In this document: positions 20,725 through 32,410 of the stretch, piece after piece
Position numbering within the stretch: position 1 is the stretch's first letter
How the letters are laid out: every line of letters begins with the position of its first letter
DNA from: Antilocapra americana
Taxonomy: Eukaryota > Chordata > Mammalia > Artiodactyla > Antilocapridae
Length of the DNA: 64,000 nt
Direction: 5' to 3'
Assembly: GCA_007570785.1 (NCBI GenBank)
Contig: ML664174.1
Coordinates: 5,965,402-6,029,401, forward strand
The notes under the pieces: model-generated
What the model saw: the letters and a program-made list of their open reading frames with translations, nothing else
What the model was told of the DNA's origin: nothing
Databases searched by the model: none
Made by a program: the position numbers and the translations under genes

Positions 20725-21005
20725 TGAGAAATCAGGAGGATTAATGGAAGTATTGGGAAGCTTTCATGAAGGTGAAATTTAAAGTGTACCTTGAAGAATG
20801 AAAGGGATTTGGACAGGAGAAAGTTGATGAGCTGGGGGCAGATGAGCAGATGTTGGGAGCAGGGGAGGAGCCCACGGGAGGAAGGTGAGCTGGCTTGAGT
20901 CCAAGTAGATGTTGAGAAACACTAGAAGGTAAGGCTTGATGAAGATGGGCGGTCCAGGCAGTGGGGAGCAGCGCGAGTGCAGGAGAGAAGAGAGAAGGCT
21001 TGCTC
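20725..21005 (-). mobile_element. L2 LINE fragment
   Basis: Plus-strand words such as 'gggaagctttcatgaaggtg', 'ttgaagaatgaaagggattt' and 'ggagcaggggaggagcccac' follow the reverse complement of the L2 region near the end of ORF2 and the 3' UTR ('ggaaggcttcctggaggagg', then 'cttgaaggatgagtaggag'). Heavily diverged. Confidence 0.5.
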
Positions 21006-23180
21006 TCAGCAGTAATGACAGCTCCTGCTTCTCTTGTTGCTGAACCTGCTCTGAGTGACTCCACCCACACCCCAGCAGTGGGAGGTGAGAGACACCAGGG
21101 TCCATGACTAGAGGTCAGGGCCCTCAACCATTGGCTCACGTGGCCCCAAGGAGGCTTGGGCTCTGGCTGAGGGATCTGACTTTTTAGAGACACTTCCTTT
21201 TGTCACCTTTCAGCCAAGGAGGCCAGCCAAGTGGCACAGGCTGGTGGGGATTAGAGTCAGGGAGTGAGAGAAGAGAAAAACAAGTTCCCCACTGTGTCAG
21301 GAGCGTGAGTCGGTGACACCTAAATGACCCCGAGGCACGAGGTGCCGGGCAGACGCCCAGTCTAGGACAGGGAGACGCCTGGGCACGCTGAGGACTCTTC
21401 TAGGAAATCTCGAGGCTCTTCCTCATTGACTACCTTCACCCCCAGTGGGCACCTCCATCTAGGGACAGGAGTGGCCCTTGCTGTGGCCCACAAATTAGGG
21501 GTCTTCTTGCTCTCCTCCAGCCACAGTCCAGCAGCCATGAGCCAGGAGTCCATGGGTTAAAGGGACACCTCCCCCCAAGCCCACACATGCCTTCCTGCCA
21601 GACCTAGCTTCAGGTACTCGGACCCTGGAGTTTCCTGCCCAATTCCCTGAGCTTAATCCCAAGGTCAGAGCAGGCCTCTAACCTACCTCTGACTTGCCAA
21701 CAAGAGTAGATCATGCCATGGTATGCATACCTGTGTGCCTCAGGGGTGACCAAGGGGTGGGTTTTGTGTGTGTAGATCTGGAGCTTGAACATGTGAGCTG
21801 AGTGTGCACACATGTGCACTCAAGCCTCTTCCAGACAAAGCCAGGGTATGAAGCCAGCCCTCTACTTAGGTTGCTGTAATATAGTGGGGAACTCCGAGGA
21901 GTCCACAAATTCTAAATTTAAACTTGGCCTTCAGGATGTCATGAAGGTGTATTTGTCAAGGGTAGGAGGAGAGAACATCTGATATTTAATAGTTTGTTAG
22001 CTTGATTTGTAACTTTTCAATATTTAGACATTTAGGAACAGGCCTCTGTTGCTGGGATCATGGCTGGATCCCAAATGTTAGAGGATGAGTTAAGTTTCGT
22101 ACCCATTTTCCAGTCTATCCTTCAACTTACAAGGTTATTAAGGATCACCTGGTCTCGAATGAGCTCATTTTCTCCTGGCAGACCTGCAGGTACCTTAGGC
22201 AAGCTTATGGGCAAACCCAATGGAGGCCAGGCCTTGGTGAATCGCCCCCGTTCCTGCAGTCAGTCTCAGAAAGAGAGTGACACAGAGCCCAGGCCCACAG
22301 AGAGTCTCCCAGGTGTGTTACTCTGGCCTGGATCATGTATTGATCCTAAGGATCCTGTGTGAGCATGCAGGGTCTGCCTGACTGGGAGGCAGACTCGGCC
22401 CCTGAGTGATTTTGAAGGAACCTGGAAGATCTCCTTGGCTTGCCAAAACATCTGCTTCCCCCATGTTCTCTGTCTGAAATTTCTATTTAGGCACCAAGGC
22501 CTCTCAGTCCCATCTGTCTCCTACTCTGTGCCTTTGCTCAGATTGTCTTTTATACTCTGAATATCCTTCCTCCACCCCATCCTAAAGACAGACTGCTCGA
22601 TACAGAATTGCCTGGGAACCTGGTCAGAAGACATCCTTCTCTTCTCCTCCAAAAAACCACACTGTCACTGCAATTACTAGTTGAAAAGTTGTTAATGCCC
22701 ATGGAAAGGATTACATATCCTCCAGAAGGGTAGAAAGTAAAATGCAGAAGCTCCCTCAACTTACTGAAGCTCAGTTGCCCGTCTGCAGAGATGACCATGG
22801 AAACATGGTGGTTGTGTTTCATGTAAAACTATTCTGTGCGTGTCCAAGGCTAGACCCTCTTAGCATTCCCAGCTCTTACTGGAGAGCTCCAAAGGAAGGG
22901 GATCAGGGATGAGAACACAACCATGCCTAGAAAGAACCGTGGCGAAATGGGTCTGGTTAGAAGAGTTCCAAGGAGGTAAAGGACCTTGGGAAGAAAGCAG
23001 AGATTATCAGCAGCAGAGATGCACAGTCACAGGGCCAGCATCACAGATGCCACGAGAGAAGATAGTGGGAGGTGCATGCCAGGGGCAGCAAGGGGCCCAA
23101 GAGGGCGAGAACCAAGAATATAATCAGCAACCGTGATCGAGGTGGCCCCTTGGGAGAAACAGGGCTAGAAAACAAGCCCA
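21006..23180. other. Single-copy-like sequence with a small L2 piece
   Basis: Mostly unassigned. At about 22515-22590, 'tgcctttgctcagattgtct' and 'ctgaatatccttcctcca' resemble a short plus-strand L2 fragment. A TG-rich patch lies at 21765-21815. No gene was recognised. Confidence 0.5.
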
Positions 23181-23184
23181 AGTG

Positions 23185-23395
23185 TTTAACAGCACCTTCT
23201 CCGTGGGGGTCACTGTGCTTCCTGCGTATTGACTCATTTCATCCTGACAAGAGTCCCCATTTGCTGATGGAAACAGATGGGCAGAGTGCTAAGTATTCCA
23301 AGGTCACACAGCTAGGACAAGGCAGGGATGGGTATTTGAGCCTGGGAGACCAACGTGTGCTGGTCACTACCCTCCAGTCAGACAACAGTGGGTCT
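23185..23395 (-). mobile_element. MIR SINE
   Basis: Reverse-order MIR blocks: 'tgactcatttcatcctgaca', 'agagtccccatttgctgatg', 'caaggtcacacagctaggac' and 'gggtatttgagcctgg'. Good overall colinearity, and non-coding. Confidence 0.8.
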
Positions 23396-24088
23396 GTGAG
23401 CAGGACATGAGGATGCAGGATAGAGTGGTGGGGCCTCCGCCATGTCTGGAACTTTCCATAAGGTGTCCATGTCCGCCACCTTCCAGAACATTGAGGGGGC
23501 CAAGAGAGGATGAATTAAAAGGGGAAAATGAGAGGGTTCCAGAGTTCAGGCCCTGTTTTGTCCTGGGATAGTGGGAGCCAGCTGAGGCCTCGGAGGGCAG
23601 GGCTTGCAGCTGCTCTGCAGGAAATCAGTGCCTCCCGGGTGGCACCTTCTGGAAACCCCCATCAAAACTCCACACTGGCCCTGCTGGGTCCTTTCCCTCT
23701 CTCCCGCTTCTGCTCCCTGTCGCCACCCTTCCCTGGCCGCCTCTCCCGGGTATATTATCTGAACAAGGCCCTTCACAGATCCCGGTGCCCTTGACTTTGG
23801 GGAACACAATGCCATGAGCAGTTTCTTCTTTGCATTTTCTTTTTTCATTTCTTTCATTCATCCATTTATAAATTGGGATCATGTTGATTTAAAACATTAT
23901 ATAAGTCATGTGTATACAACAAGCATTTTCTTTCCTCACTCCCCTGATGGAGAGCCAGCCAGCTCCCTTGGAAGGGATGCGTGTGAGGAACAGGAACTGG
24001 GGTCAGGAGTTGTATCCCATGCCGGAGGCCCAGATCTATCCAGGCTGACTGGCATGTGGCTGGTATGTTTAGGAACCATGCAGATAGA
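23396..24088. other. Single-copy-like sequence, nothing recognised
   Basis: No recognised repeat or gene. The frames at 23528-23882 on both strands have no recognised domain. Confidence 0.5.
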
Positions 24089-24270
24089 GTTGTCAGATAA
24101 AACACGGAACACCAAATGCAACTGGGGTTTTGGAAAACAAGGAAATGATTTTTCAGCATAAGTACATGCCCAATATTTTAGGGAACATACTTTTAAACTA
24201 AAAAATCATTTACTGTTCATCTGAAATTCAAATTTAAATGGGCCTTCTCTATTTTCATTGGCCAAATCTC
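24089..24270. mobile_element. MER53-like palindromic hAT element
   Basis: An imperfect palindrome of about 180 bases. The left half begins 'gtcagataaaacacggaaca', and the right half ends 'ctgaaattcaaatttaaatg' and 'ggccttctctattttcattg'. An exact inner pair is aaatgattttt (24143-24153) with aaaaatcattt (24201-24211), and 'aagtacatgccc' faces 'gggaacatactt' across the centre. This layout matches the palindromic non-autonomous hAT element I know as MER53. It has no frame and is an ancient fossil. Confidence 0.65.
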
Positions 24271-25420
24271 GCAATGCTACCATGAAACAGAAACCCCCAG
24301 CCTGGCTCCTGGGACTCAGCTAAAGAGAAGCTCAGGCAGGTGGTGTGCCTTTGATCTGGTGGACCTGCTTACGGCCTTGTGCTCCTTGAATAAAAGAAAT
24401 CTCTGAGTTGTCTTGTTTTGTTGTCTGAGAAGCTCAACTGCCAAGTTAAGAGGTCCCTCCTCTGGCCCACTCTGGCAGGGGGCCTATGTCTCCATGGGTG
24501 GTAGCCAGAGTGAGGCAGAGGGGTAGCTTGGCACTTTGGAAGCAGCTGGACAAAGATCTTGAAGCAGAAGATTAGGGGCTGCTTCCTTGCAGGAGAGCCT
24601 CTGAAGGATCTGCCTTTAGATCCTTGCGTTTTTGCACAAGCGAGGAAGTGAAGCCTGTGTACGAAGGGCAAGTGGGGGCGATCCTGCTGGAGGGAAGCTA
24701 AGCCTGCAACCCAGATCACTGACTATCCCAGTACTTCCCAAGAGTTAGGTCTGGGGTAGGGTGACACATAAATCTATTAGTTATTCCTCCAGCGCACTCT
24801 CCACTCCTCCTGTCTCTGATCACCCTTTGATCTGCCATGTGTTGGAAGGTACATGCGTTGGGCACAGTGTCTAAATCCAGACCATTTTCTCTGAACGCCT
24901 TTCCAGATTTTGGTCCTGTGACCTACTCCTTCCATTCTGACCTTGGCAGTTCATCATCGAGGACTTTTCCCTATAATTTGATATAATCTTCAAGGAGAGA
25001 GATTATCAAAAAACATTCAAAACCTGGGGCTCAGATGCAAAGTTTTGTTTGTTTTTAGCTAATTGTGTATCAGGTTGTGTATGAGGGGGGGCTGGCACAT
25101 TCTGAAACCCCCATGAAGGCTGCCATGTCACACTCTCTATGAGGGCACATTACTTTGTTCGTTTTTGCTTTCTTGGCTTTTGCTTCCATTAGCAATGAGT
25201 TTCAACAGCTGTGGCAACATTCTGCTGCATGGGCCGCCGTGTGTCTGACTACGTGCCGACCACACACACCACCCCCACCCCACAGCATCAGGAAGGTCAG
25301 TGAGCTTGTTAGGAGTTTGCCTGATGGAAGTGACCCGCTGGACCAGCTTGAAATCCCACAAAGCAAAATGAATTCCACACCCAACATTCCCTCAGCTTTG
25401 ATCCTACTCCCGAGGACAAA
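24271..25420. other. Single-copy-like sequence, nothing recognised
   Basis: No recognised repeat family or gene over about 1.15 kb. There is a short C-rich patch at 25262-25285. Confidence 0.5.
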
Positions 25421-25424
25421 TCAT

Positions 25425-26590
25425 TCATTCATTCACTTAGTGAATACTTAACGGAGCACTCACTACATGGAAGGCGTTATTCAAAGTGTTGGGGATATAG
25501 GTTTGGAGAAAATAGACAAAGTCCTTATTTGTGTGTGTGTGTGTGTGAGTTGCGGGGAAGATGGCTAATAGACAAACACCATCTATCTGGTGACAATAGT
25601 GCTAGAGAGAAAAATGAAGTAGGAAGGGGTGACAAGGTTGCTCTTTTCTGGAGGGAGGTGACAAACCCTTTTCTGATAAGCGGATCATTTGGAAACCTGA
25701 AACAAGGAACTTGCACAAAGATCTAGGGGATAAAGCATTCCAGACAGAGCGATCAGCAAGGAGAGGGTCCTGAGGTGGAATCAAGCCCATCATGCAGGAG
25801 GAAGAGCACAGAGGCCAGTGTGCAGGGCAGAGAATGAAGGCAAGAAGAGGTAGGGGAGGAGTAGAGCCCATCAGGCAGGCCTTGGAGGCCACCACGAACA
25901 CACTGGCCTTTACTCTCAGTGAGGCTGGAAGGCGCGGAACACTTTGAGCAGAGATGTGACATGATCGGTTTATGTTTTAAAAACAATCATTCTGGCTGTG
26001 GTGATGAGAATAGTTTGAAGGGAGGCATGGGAGGCTGGAAGCAGAGACCAGCTGGAGGCTTTTGCAATAATCTAGGCAAGAGATGATGGTTGCTTTGACC
26101 AGCAAAGGAACAATCGAGGTGGTAAGAGATGGTTGGATTCTGGGTTTATTTAGAAGGAATTGCCAGCAGGATTTGCCAGTGGCTGAGATGCAGGGTGTAA
26201 TATTCCCAGAGGAGGCAAGGAGGACTCTAAAACTTCTGGCCTGAAAAACTGGAAGGATGGAGTTTTTATATTTAATAGATACGAGGAGACTGAGGGCAGA
26301 GCTTGTTGTGGGGATGATGAGAATTGGGAGTTTGACTGCAGATACATTCATCTGAACATGCCCCAGAGCTGTATCCCAGTGGAGATATCATGTAGGCAGT
26401 TAGATATGCAATTCTGGAATCTAGGGGAGAGGTCCAGGCCAGAGACTCGTTTGGGAGCTGTTGGCAAACAGCACGAGATCATGTAGGGAGTAAATGAGGA
26501 GAGAGAAGAGAAGGGGTCTGAGGGTGGAGCCCTGAGGTTCTTCTCTACACTACTGAAGAGTCAAGCTCAGAATCTGGTGGCAAGTCAGGT
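25425..26590 (-). mobile_element. Long L2 LINE copy (ORF2 C-terminus and 3' end)
   Basis: About 1.15 kb of L2 LINE in minus orientation. On the minus strand the frame at 25977-26351 still reads KATIISCLDYCKSLQLVSAS, which corresponds to the conserved SRLDYCNSLL-type block that follows the reverse-transcriptase domain in L2/CR1-clade elements. Further 3', the words that mirror 'gcagtgggagtgacatgatc' and 'ggcattccagacagag' are present. A young (TG)n tract (25530-25549) lies inside. Stop codons and indels show that it is inactive. This is the longest L2 copy in the window. Confidence 0.8.
25530..25549. repeat. (TG)n microsatellite
   Basis: A short, pure TG repeat of about ten units lies inside the 3' part of the L2 copy. 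Confidence 0.9.
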
Positions 26591-29500
26591 CACCCGCAGC
26601 AAAGGCTGGTTCTTTTGGGGTACAGATTTCCTAAATCAAGAACATCCTTGGGAGTGAGTGATGGCTGCAAATGGATTGCACACATATTCTATTGCACCTG
26701 GAGATGGGCAGATCTTGGTGTCCCAGTGAGACTTAAGGTGTATATAATGGGAGACCTTTTGAAGGCACGAAAGCCAGGCTACACAGGTAGACTGTGGGTG
26801 ATGATGATCGTGTGCTGATGACAGGCTCTGAGGCCTCAGAGCCTGTGAACCAGAGGTGTGGGCCACAATGTGTAGTGAAATAGATCCCAAGAAGCTGGCT
26901 ATGCTTGGGTGGGTGGGTGCTGTAGGGCAGGATCCAGGCAGATGAGAAGAGAGACGGCAGAGAGGAACCTTTCTGTGTGGTGGTTCAGGGAGTGACCTCT
27001 GCAGTTACTGAGCTGAGCTATCACTAAGGAGCTTAGTTCGCACTGAGCCTGCAAGTGACAATCAGTAAATGACAACTGTTAGGATTGTAATGATCATTCA
27101 TGATCTTAGGCTACTCTGTCTACATCCAGGTCTATTCAGATAAAGATTCGGGGATAGATTTCAGAAAACGCAAGGACAACACGTGGTCCCTTTAGGACGT
27201 GAGTCCAGTTTCTCCAAATGGCTGTACTGAAGGTAAAGGAAGGAGGAGATGTATTTTTATGAAGTTGGGAGCAGCTCCCTTTCTGAGAGAAGTGCACCTT
27301 GGGAGAATGTGACTCTTGGCAGGGACACATTTTTGTCTCCAAATGAGCAAGAAAAAGAGAAAGGCAAGGAGACGGACCAAAGGACAGAACCATGGAGGTG
27401 GGTGTATGGGCTGAGCTGGTCCCTGTGTCAGCAAAGAGGCTGACCTCCACCACAGGGCACCAGGGAAGGGCTGCACTCCAGGGCCAGCCTTATCCCTTCA
27501 TTTTGAGACAAAACCCAGGCCTTGAGTAGGGAAGCAACATGGCAGGTAGATGGCTTGAAGGCAGAAGGGCTCAGACCAGGTCCAGGTAGGTGGAAGCTGC
27601 AACCTGGAATCTGGGAGGAGGTGGGAGGAAGGTGTGAAGAGAGAGGTACGAACCCTGGCTCATGGCCTGGGATTTAGAACCTCATGGCAAGGACTAGCTT
27701 GAGATTCAAATTTGTTATTCTTTTAAAGTAAAAATCAGTGGAACAATGAGTAAATCACCAGAATAATAACTTTACATTTCACTGTGGAATCATCTAGAGT
27801 AGAGGTGACAGGATTCATCCTTAATTAATCCTTTTTGTGACTTCATTTTTAAAATGATTAAAATCACAGACAAGGGTATAATAAGGTCTTGGGATGAGGA
27901 GGAACCAGGAGCTTTGCTCCAAGGGTAGTTCCTTGGGTTCCTGTGACCCTGGACATGCAAACCTAGCATTTCCCCATCTCCTGGCCCATGGATCTCCTCT
28001 GGAGTCATGGTCATCATGGAGATCAGTTTGGTTCTCTGGCTTTTAGGTTAAAGGTCAAGGCCTGAAAAGACTTGGACCCAAACTGGAAATTCTGCTTCCC
28101 TCTCCATGACTCCCAGCCAGTTCTGAAACCCCTTCTGTTTGCCCATAGCTTGCAGAGGGCATTGGTCTCTCCTGCTCTGATATAGGCTCCAGTTTCCTAA
28201 GCTTGCTTTCCAGGGAATCTCAGCAAACCACAAACAGAATGGCCCTGTTTATTCCTCCTTCATCCAGCCCTGTATCTAAATAAGAGAAAATTTAACATCT
28301 TCTCTTGCTCTTGAAATATCTGCATGCTGGGATCTGCTGTACTGAGTTCAGAAAAGAACTCAGTAAAGAGCATGGATTTTGAATGAAGAGGCAGAGATCA
28401 AGCTCAGGCCCATCTCTGACCCCTCACTGACCTCACAATATGCTCCTGCCCCGAATCAAAGTCCAAACCAGATCTTGCTTCCAACACAGCTCAATCTAAC
28501 AATAGAGTTCAGAGGAGCAATAGTGATCTACTTGTTAAGAGGCAACGATATCTCCCACACTAGAAGCTCTCAAGTACCCAGGCCTGGATCATTCCCTGAG
28601 AATGTTTCCCTGAGTCCCTCAGGGCTAGTCACGTCCACAGCTTTAGTGTCTCTGTCCCTAGTGTAAGACTCATTCTTCATCACCAGGCATCATGGGGAGG
28701 ATGCCAAAGAGACTTGCCTTTGAACAAGGATTTTATGTTTATGCATCCTCAGCCTTCCTGCAAAGGTCTTAACATCTCATTCTCCAAGACCTGGTAATCC
28801 ATGAAGCACGAAACTGGCTGCCTGTTGGGCGAATAGGCCAGGCACAGGGGTGGGTGCTAGCTCCTACAGGTTTCTAGAATGAGCAGTTCAGAGGGCCCTG
28901 GCAGTTACTGAGCCTTCCTCTTTGGGATAGTCCCAGCTCAGCAAAGGTGTACAAGGGGAAGTGAGGAGGGAGGTTATAGGGAAAGAGACAGAATTTGTGT
29001 TTCTATGTTCTGAAATCTGTGAGGCTGGGGATTGGTCCAGTGATAAATTTCAACTTACCAAGTGGGTCCAAGATGCAAAGAAACATCCCCTGAGCTCATT
29101 TCACTCCAGATCAGCTGGACCCCAAACTTTTGTGGATTCTCAGCCTGGAGTCTGGCTGAGTCCCCAACTCCCCCACACCTAGCAGCCTGAGACGAAAAAT
29201 CCTTGGCTAAATTGGCAGGCTTTCACCTCTCTCTGTGGAGCTCTGGAACAGACTAACAAGGTTACCACAGGTGCAGCCTTGCCACTAGCCATAAAAATAA
29301 AAATAAAAGACTACTCTCTGTTGGAGAACAGTGATGGGGGATGCAGGCCCAGAACCTGTTACTAGGGGGCTCTCAAACCATGGGGCCATATCAGTAACAC
29401 ATTCCTATTTCCCAACCCAGGATCCATTGACCAGGTGGGCCCTCATTAGGGAATGTGGATTCAACATAGAGGCCCCAGTGCCCCAGGGTGCTACCTACAT

Positions 29501-30140
29501 GGGCTGTAGAAGTCCTAGGTGGAGCCATCCTGAGAAAGATTAACAATGATTTCTTGGTTTTACTAGTTTAAATAATGTTCAGTAGGTGGGATAGGGTTTT
29601 GAGGGCTGAGAGCTAGACCCAAGTGGCCAGTGGTGGTGTTTATGAAGATGTAGCTGCTTGTCCATCTGGCATATTGGAGTCAGGGTGAGGATAGAGTGAA
29701 GAGCTTTAGAGTCTTTTCAATAGGTGAGTGAGTACCCCTGCCCCCAAAGTCCTTGGCAGTCAATGAGAGTAGAAAATTCATCCTAGCCCCCAAATACATG
29801 CCAGGTTTCGTGGTGGGAACTGAGCCCCAGAAGGAAGCAAAATCTTCATCTGTCAGCTGAACAGCAGATCTTCCACCAGGTGGCCTAGGAATGGGGAGAG
29901 GTTGGGACCAGGGATCTGGATGGTGGCTGGAGACCCCCTGAAAATCGAGGTCTTCAGGGGAGTCCTGGGGCTTCACTCATTCATGCATGAGCACAGGCTG
30001 GAGCTTTGCTTCCAGTGGGAGAAGCAGAAAATAAACAACAGATATATATCTCATGTGTTACTTGGTGACAATCTTATGGAGAAAATAAGCCAGGGAATGG
30101 GGTTAGGGAGTCTTTGGGTAAGTGTGCCACAAATATAGGT
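26591..30140. other. Long single-copy-like block
   Basis: About 3.5 kb without a clear young interspersed repeat. It contains the exact 26-bp palindrome at 26821-26846, a TCAT-rich patch near 27090, and an (AAAAT)n micro-repeat at 29290-29310. A head-like MIR piece may lie at 28365-28440 ('agagcatggattttgaatga'). No gene was recognised, and the frames of up to 105 codons have no recognised domain. Confidence 0.45.
26821..26846. repeat. Perfect 26-bp palindrome
   Basis: acaggctctgagg (26821-26833) is followed with no spacer by its exact reverse complement cctcagagcctgt (26834-26846). The central six bases form aggcct. The flanking bases (g at 26820 and g at 26847) do not pair, so the symmetry stops abruptly. 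No mobile-element terminus or known regulatory element was recognised here. Confidence 0.95.
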
Positions 30141-30162
30141 TTTTTTTTTTTTTTTTTTTCTT
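30141..30162. repeat. Poly(T) run
   Basis: About 21 consecutive T bases followed by 'ctttaag'. It may be the reversed poly(A) of a retroposon, but no matching body was recognised next to it. Confidence 0.85.
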
Positions 30163-30239
30163 TAAGTAGACTGTTCACTTGAGAAGAGAATGAGCCAAGA
30201 TATGGGGATTGGGGAGTGCAACCAGGGGGAAAGACTAGC

Positions 30240-30480
30240 ATGTTCAAGGCCGGAGAAACAGCAAGGAGTCCAGTGTGGCTGGAAATGAAGAGGGAGGGAT
30301 GGGGAGATGGCAGGAGGTGCCAGCAGAGAAGGAGCAGGGCTTGATCATGTGGGCCTGTAGGCCACTGTGAGCCCCTGGCTTTTCTTGAGTCAGATGGGAG
30401 CCACTGGAAGGTTCTGAAAACAGGGGGCACACAATCTCATATACATGGATCACTGCTGGGTGTGGATGGTAAGCAAAGTA
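30240..30480 (-). mobile_element. L2 LINE fragment
   Basis: Plus-strand words 'atgttcaaggccggagaaac', 'agcaaggagtccagtgtggc', 'catgtgggcctgtaggccac' and 'gatgggagccactggaaggt' are the reverse complement of L2 ORF2-end and 3' UTR blocks. The same blocks occur in the longer copy at 25.4-26.6 kb. Confidence 0.7.
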
Positions 30481-30524
30481 AAATGAAAAGAGGGTGACTA
30501 CGGCAGTGATCCTGGTGAGGGATG

Positions 30525-30935
30525 ACGGGCCTCCACAGCCTGGGTTTGAATCCTGACTCCATCTCACGTGAGCTCCGTTACTTTGTGGTTTTGTTGCTAC
30601 GTCTTGTCTGACTCTTGCAACCCCATGGTTGCAAGACTCCTTTGTCCATGGGATCTCCCAGGCAAGAATACTGGAGTGGGTTGCCATTTCTTTCTCCAGG
30701 GGAACTTCCTGACCCAGGGATTGAAGCCAGGTCTCCTGCATTTGGATTTTTTTACTGACTGAGCCGCCAGGGAAACCCTCCTTTACTTTGGGTAAGCTAT
30801 TTAATCTCTCTCTGCCTCTGTCTCCTCATTGGTGAAATGGACTAGTGCCCATTCTTCACGGGGCTCTTTCTAGCTAGCGTTAAAAGAGGTAATACATGCA
30901 TAGTGCCTGGCACACAGGAAGTATTCCAACATCAG
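30525..30935 (+). mobile_element. MIR SINE split by Bov SINE
   Basis: The left part reads 'agcctgggtttgaatcctga', the MIR head with its B-box-like word. The right part continues with 'gggtaagctatttaatctct', 'gcctctgtctcctcattggt' and 'tagtgcctggcacacaggaa'. The SINE at 30587-30779 lies between 'gttactttg' and 'tttactttg', which are probably the two copies of the insertion target. Confidence 0.85.
30587..30779 (-). mobile_element. Bov-tA type SINE inside MIR
   Basis: Minus-strand copy from 'ttgttgctacgtcttgtctg' to 'gactgagccgccagggaaac'. A local duplication of 'caaccccatggttgcaagac' type has altered the region at 30617-30640. The element is otherwise standard. Its likely target duplication is the word (g/t)ttactttg on both sides (30578-30586 and 30782-30790). 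Confidence 0.92.
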
Positions 30936-31690
30936 CTGTTATTATCTGCTGCTGATGCTGTTAGTGGGACACAGGCAGTTTAGAGATGGGAGATCAATAT
31001 CTTCAGGGGCAAAGGATGTCTACATTTGACTTCAAGGGTTTTGATAGACTTCCTAAAGAGCAAGCTTCAGCTTCCAACAAGGTAGGACAGCAGGGCAGCT
31101 GCTGACACAGTCCAGCCTGCAAGCTATGAAGCCCTGAAGGCTGCTGGGCAGGGTTCATGAAGCAGGGCTGGAGCTGATGCATAGGAGAGAGACCAAAACC
31201 CACTGCGGAACTGAGAGGCTCCAGGGGACTGCTGGACACTTAGCAAAGTCCACTAGTGTGTTTGGATTAGAGATCCTATCTCAAAAGGTTGACCAGACAT
31301 TTTAGAATGAGTTACAAGCATCTGTGCTTCTAAGCCATAGGACACGGGACAGAAACCAAGAACTTGAGGCTAAATTTTTGCATGGAAAATGACCCAGTGA
31401 TGCACCAGGGTCTGAGGGGGTATATGGACTAACAGACTTTTCCAGAATCATATGCTATCTTATTCTCGGGATTGTGGTTTATCAAGTCATTCTGATAGGC
31501 AGTGGGACGACATTGACATTCTCTATCCGTGTCTGCCTCCCTTCTTCCCCTTAGAAGCTTCTCACTCTTGTTTTCCCCTCTTCTTATAAATGGGATTATC
31601 CAGTTCTTGAGTGAGTGTGGAGGGCATGGGTTTGTCTCAGAAAACAGCCAACCAACAACCAAACAACCAGTAACTGACTAATAACCAACT
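30936..31690. other. Single-copy-like sequence, nothing recognised
   Basis: No recognised repeat family or gene. The minus-strand frame at 31003-31239 has no recognised domain. Short aacc/aact-rich repeats occur at 31650-31700. Confidence 0.5.
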
Positions 31691-31694
31691 AACT

Positions 31695-32410
31695 AACCGA
31701 TGATAGAATAATGAGCCCTCAAGGATGCCATGTCCTAATTTTTGGAACCTATGAACATGTTACTTTCCAAGGAAAAGGGGATTAATTGACTGGCCTTAAA
31801 ACAGGCATAGTGTCCTAGATCAACCAGATGGGTCCAATGTAATCATGTACCTTCATGCTAAGTTGCTTCAGTCGTGTCCAACTCTTTGTGACGCTATGGA
31901 CTGTAGCCTGCCAGGCTCCTCTGTACATGAGATTCTCCAGGAAAGAATACTGGAGTGGGTCACCATGCCCTTCTTCAAGGGATGTTCTGGACCCAGGGAT
32001 CAAACCTGTGACTCCTGTGTCTCTTGAATTGCAGGTAGATTCTTTACTGCTGGGCCACCAGAGAAGCCCAATGTAACCACAGCATCCTTAAAAATGGAAG
32101 GGAGGCAGAAGGGGAGGTCAGAGTGATGAGATGTAAGAAAGATCCAACCTTCCATTGCTGGTTTTACAGATGGAGGAAGGGGCCACAGGCCAAGGAATGT
32201 GGGTGGCCTCTAGAAGGAGGAAAAGGCAAGGAACCGGAGTTGCCCCTGGAGCCTACAGAGATGAACATGGCCCTGCCAGTACCCTGATCTCAGCCCAGTG
32301 AGACCCATGTCGGGCATCTGAGCTCCAGGACTGGAAGATAACGAATTTGTACTGTTGAAGCCACTTAGTGTGTGACAACTTGTTATAGCTGAAATAGAAA
32401 ACAAACACAG
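31695..32410 (+). mobile_element. MLT1-type (ERVL-MaLR) LTR split by Bov SINE
   Basis: Plus-strand LTR fossil with 'atgccatgtcctaatttttg', 'cctatgaacatgttactttc', 'gtccaatgtaatca', then after the SINE 'tccttaaaaatggaagggag', 'cattgctggttttacagatg', 'gggtggcctctagaaggagg', 'ttgaagccacttagtgtgtg' and 'acaacttgttatagctgaaa'. This follows MLT1 LTR order from start to end. No internal sequence is attached, so it is a solo LTR. Confidence 0.85.
31846..32067 (-). mobile_element. Bov-tA type SINE inside MLT1, with TSD
   Basis: Full minus-strand copy. Both sides carry ccaatgtaa(t/c)ca, at 31834-31845 and 32068-32079, 11 of 12 bases equal. The duplicated word belongs to the MLT1 LTR, which proves the insertion order. 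The head end reads 'actgctgggccaccagagaa' on the plus strand. Confidence 0.95.
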
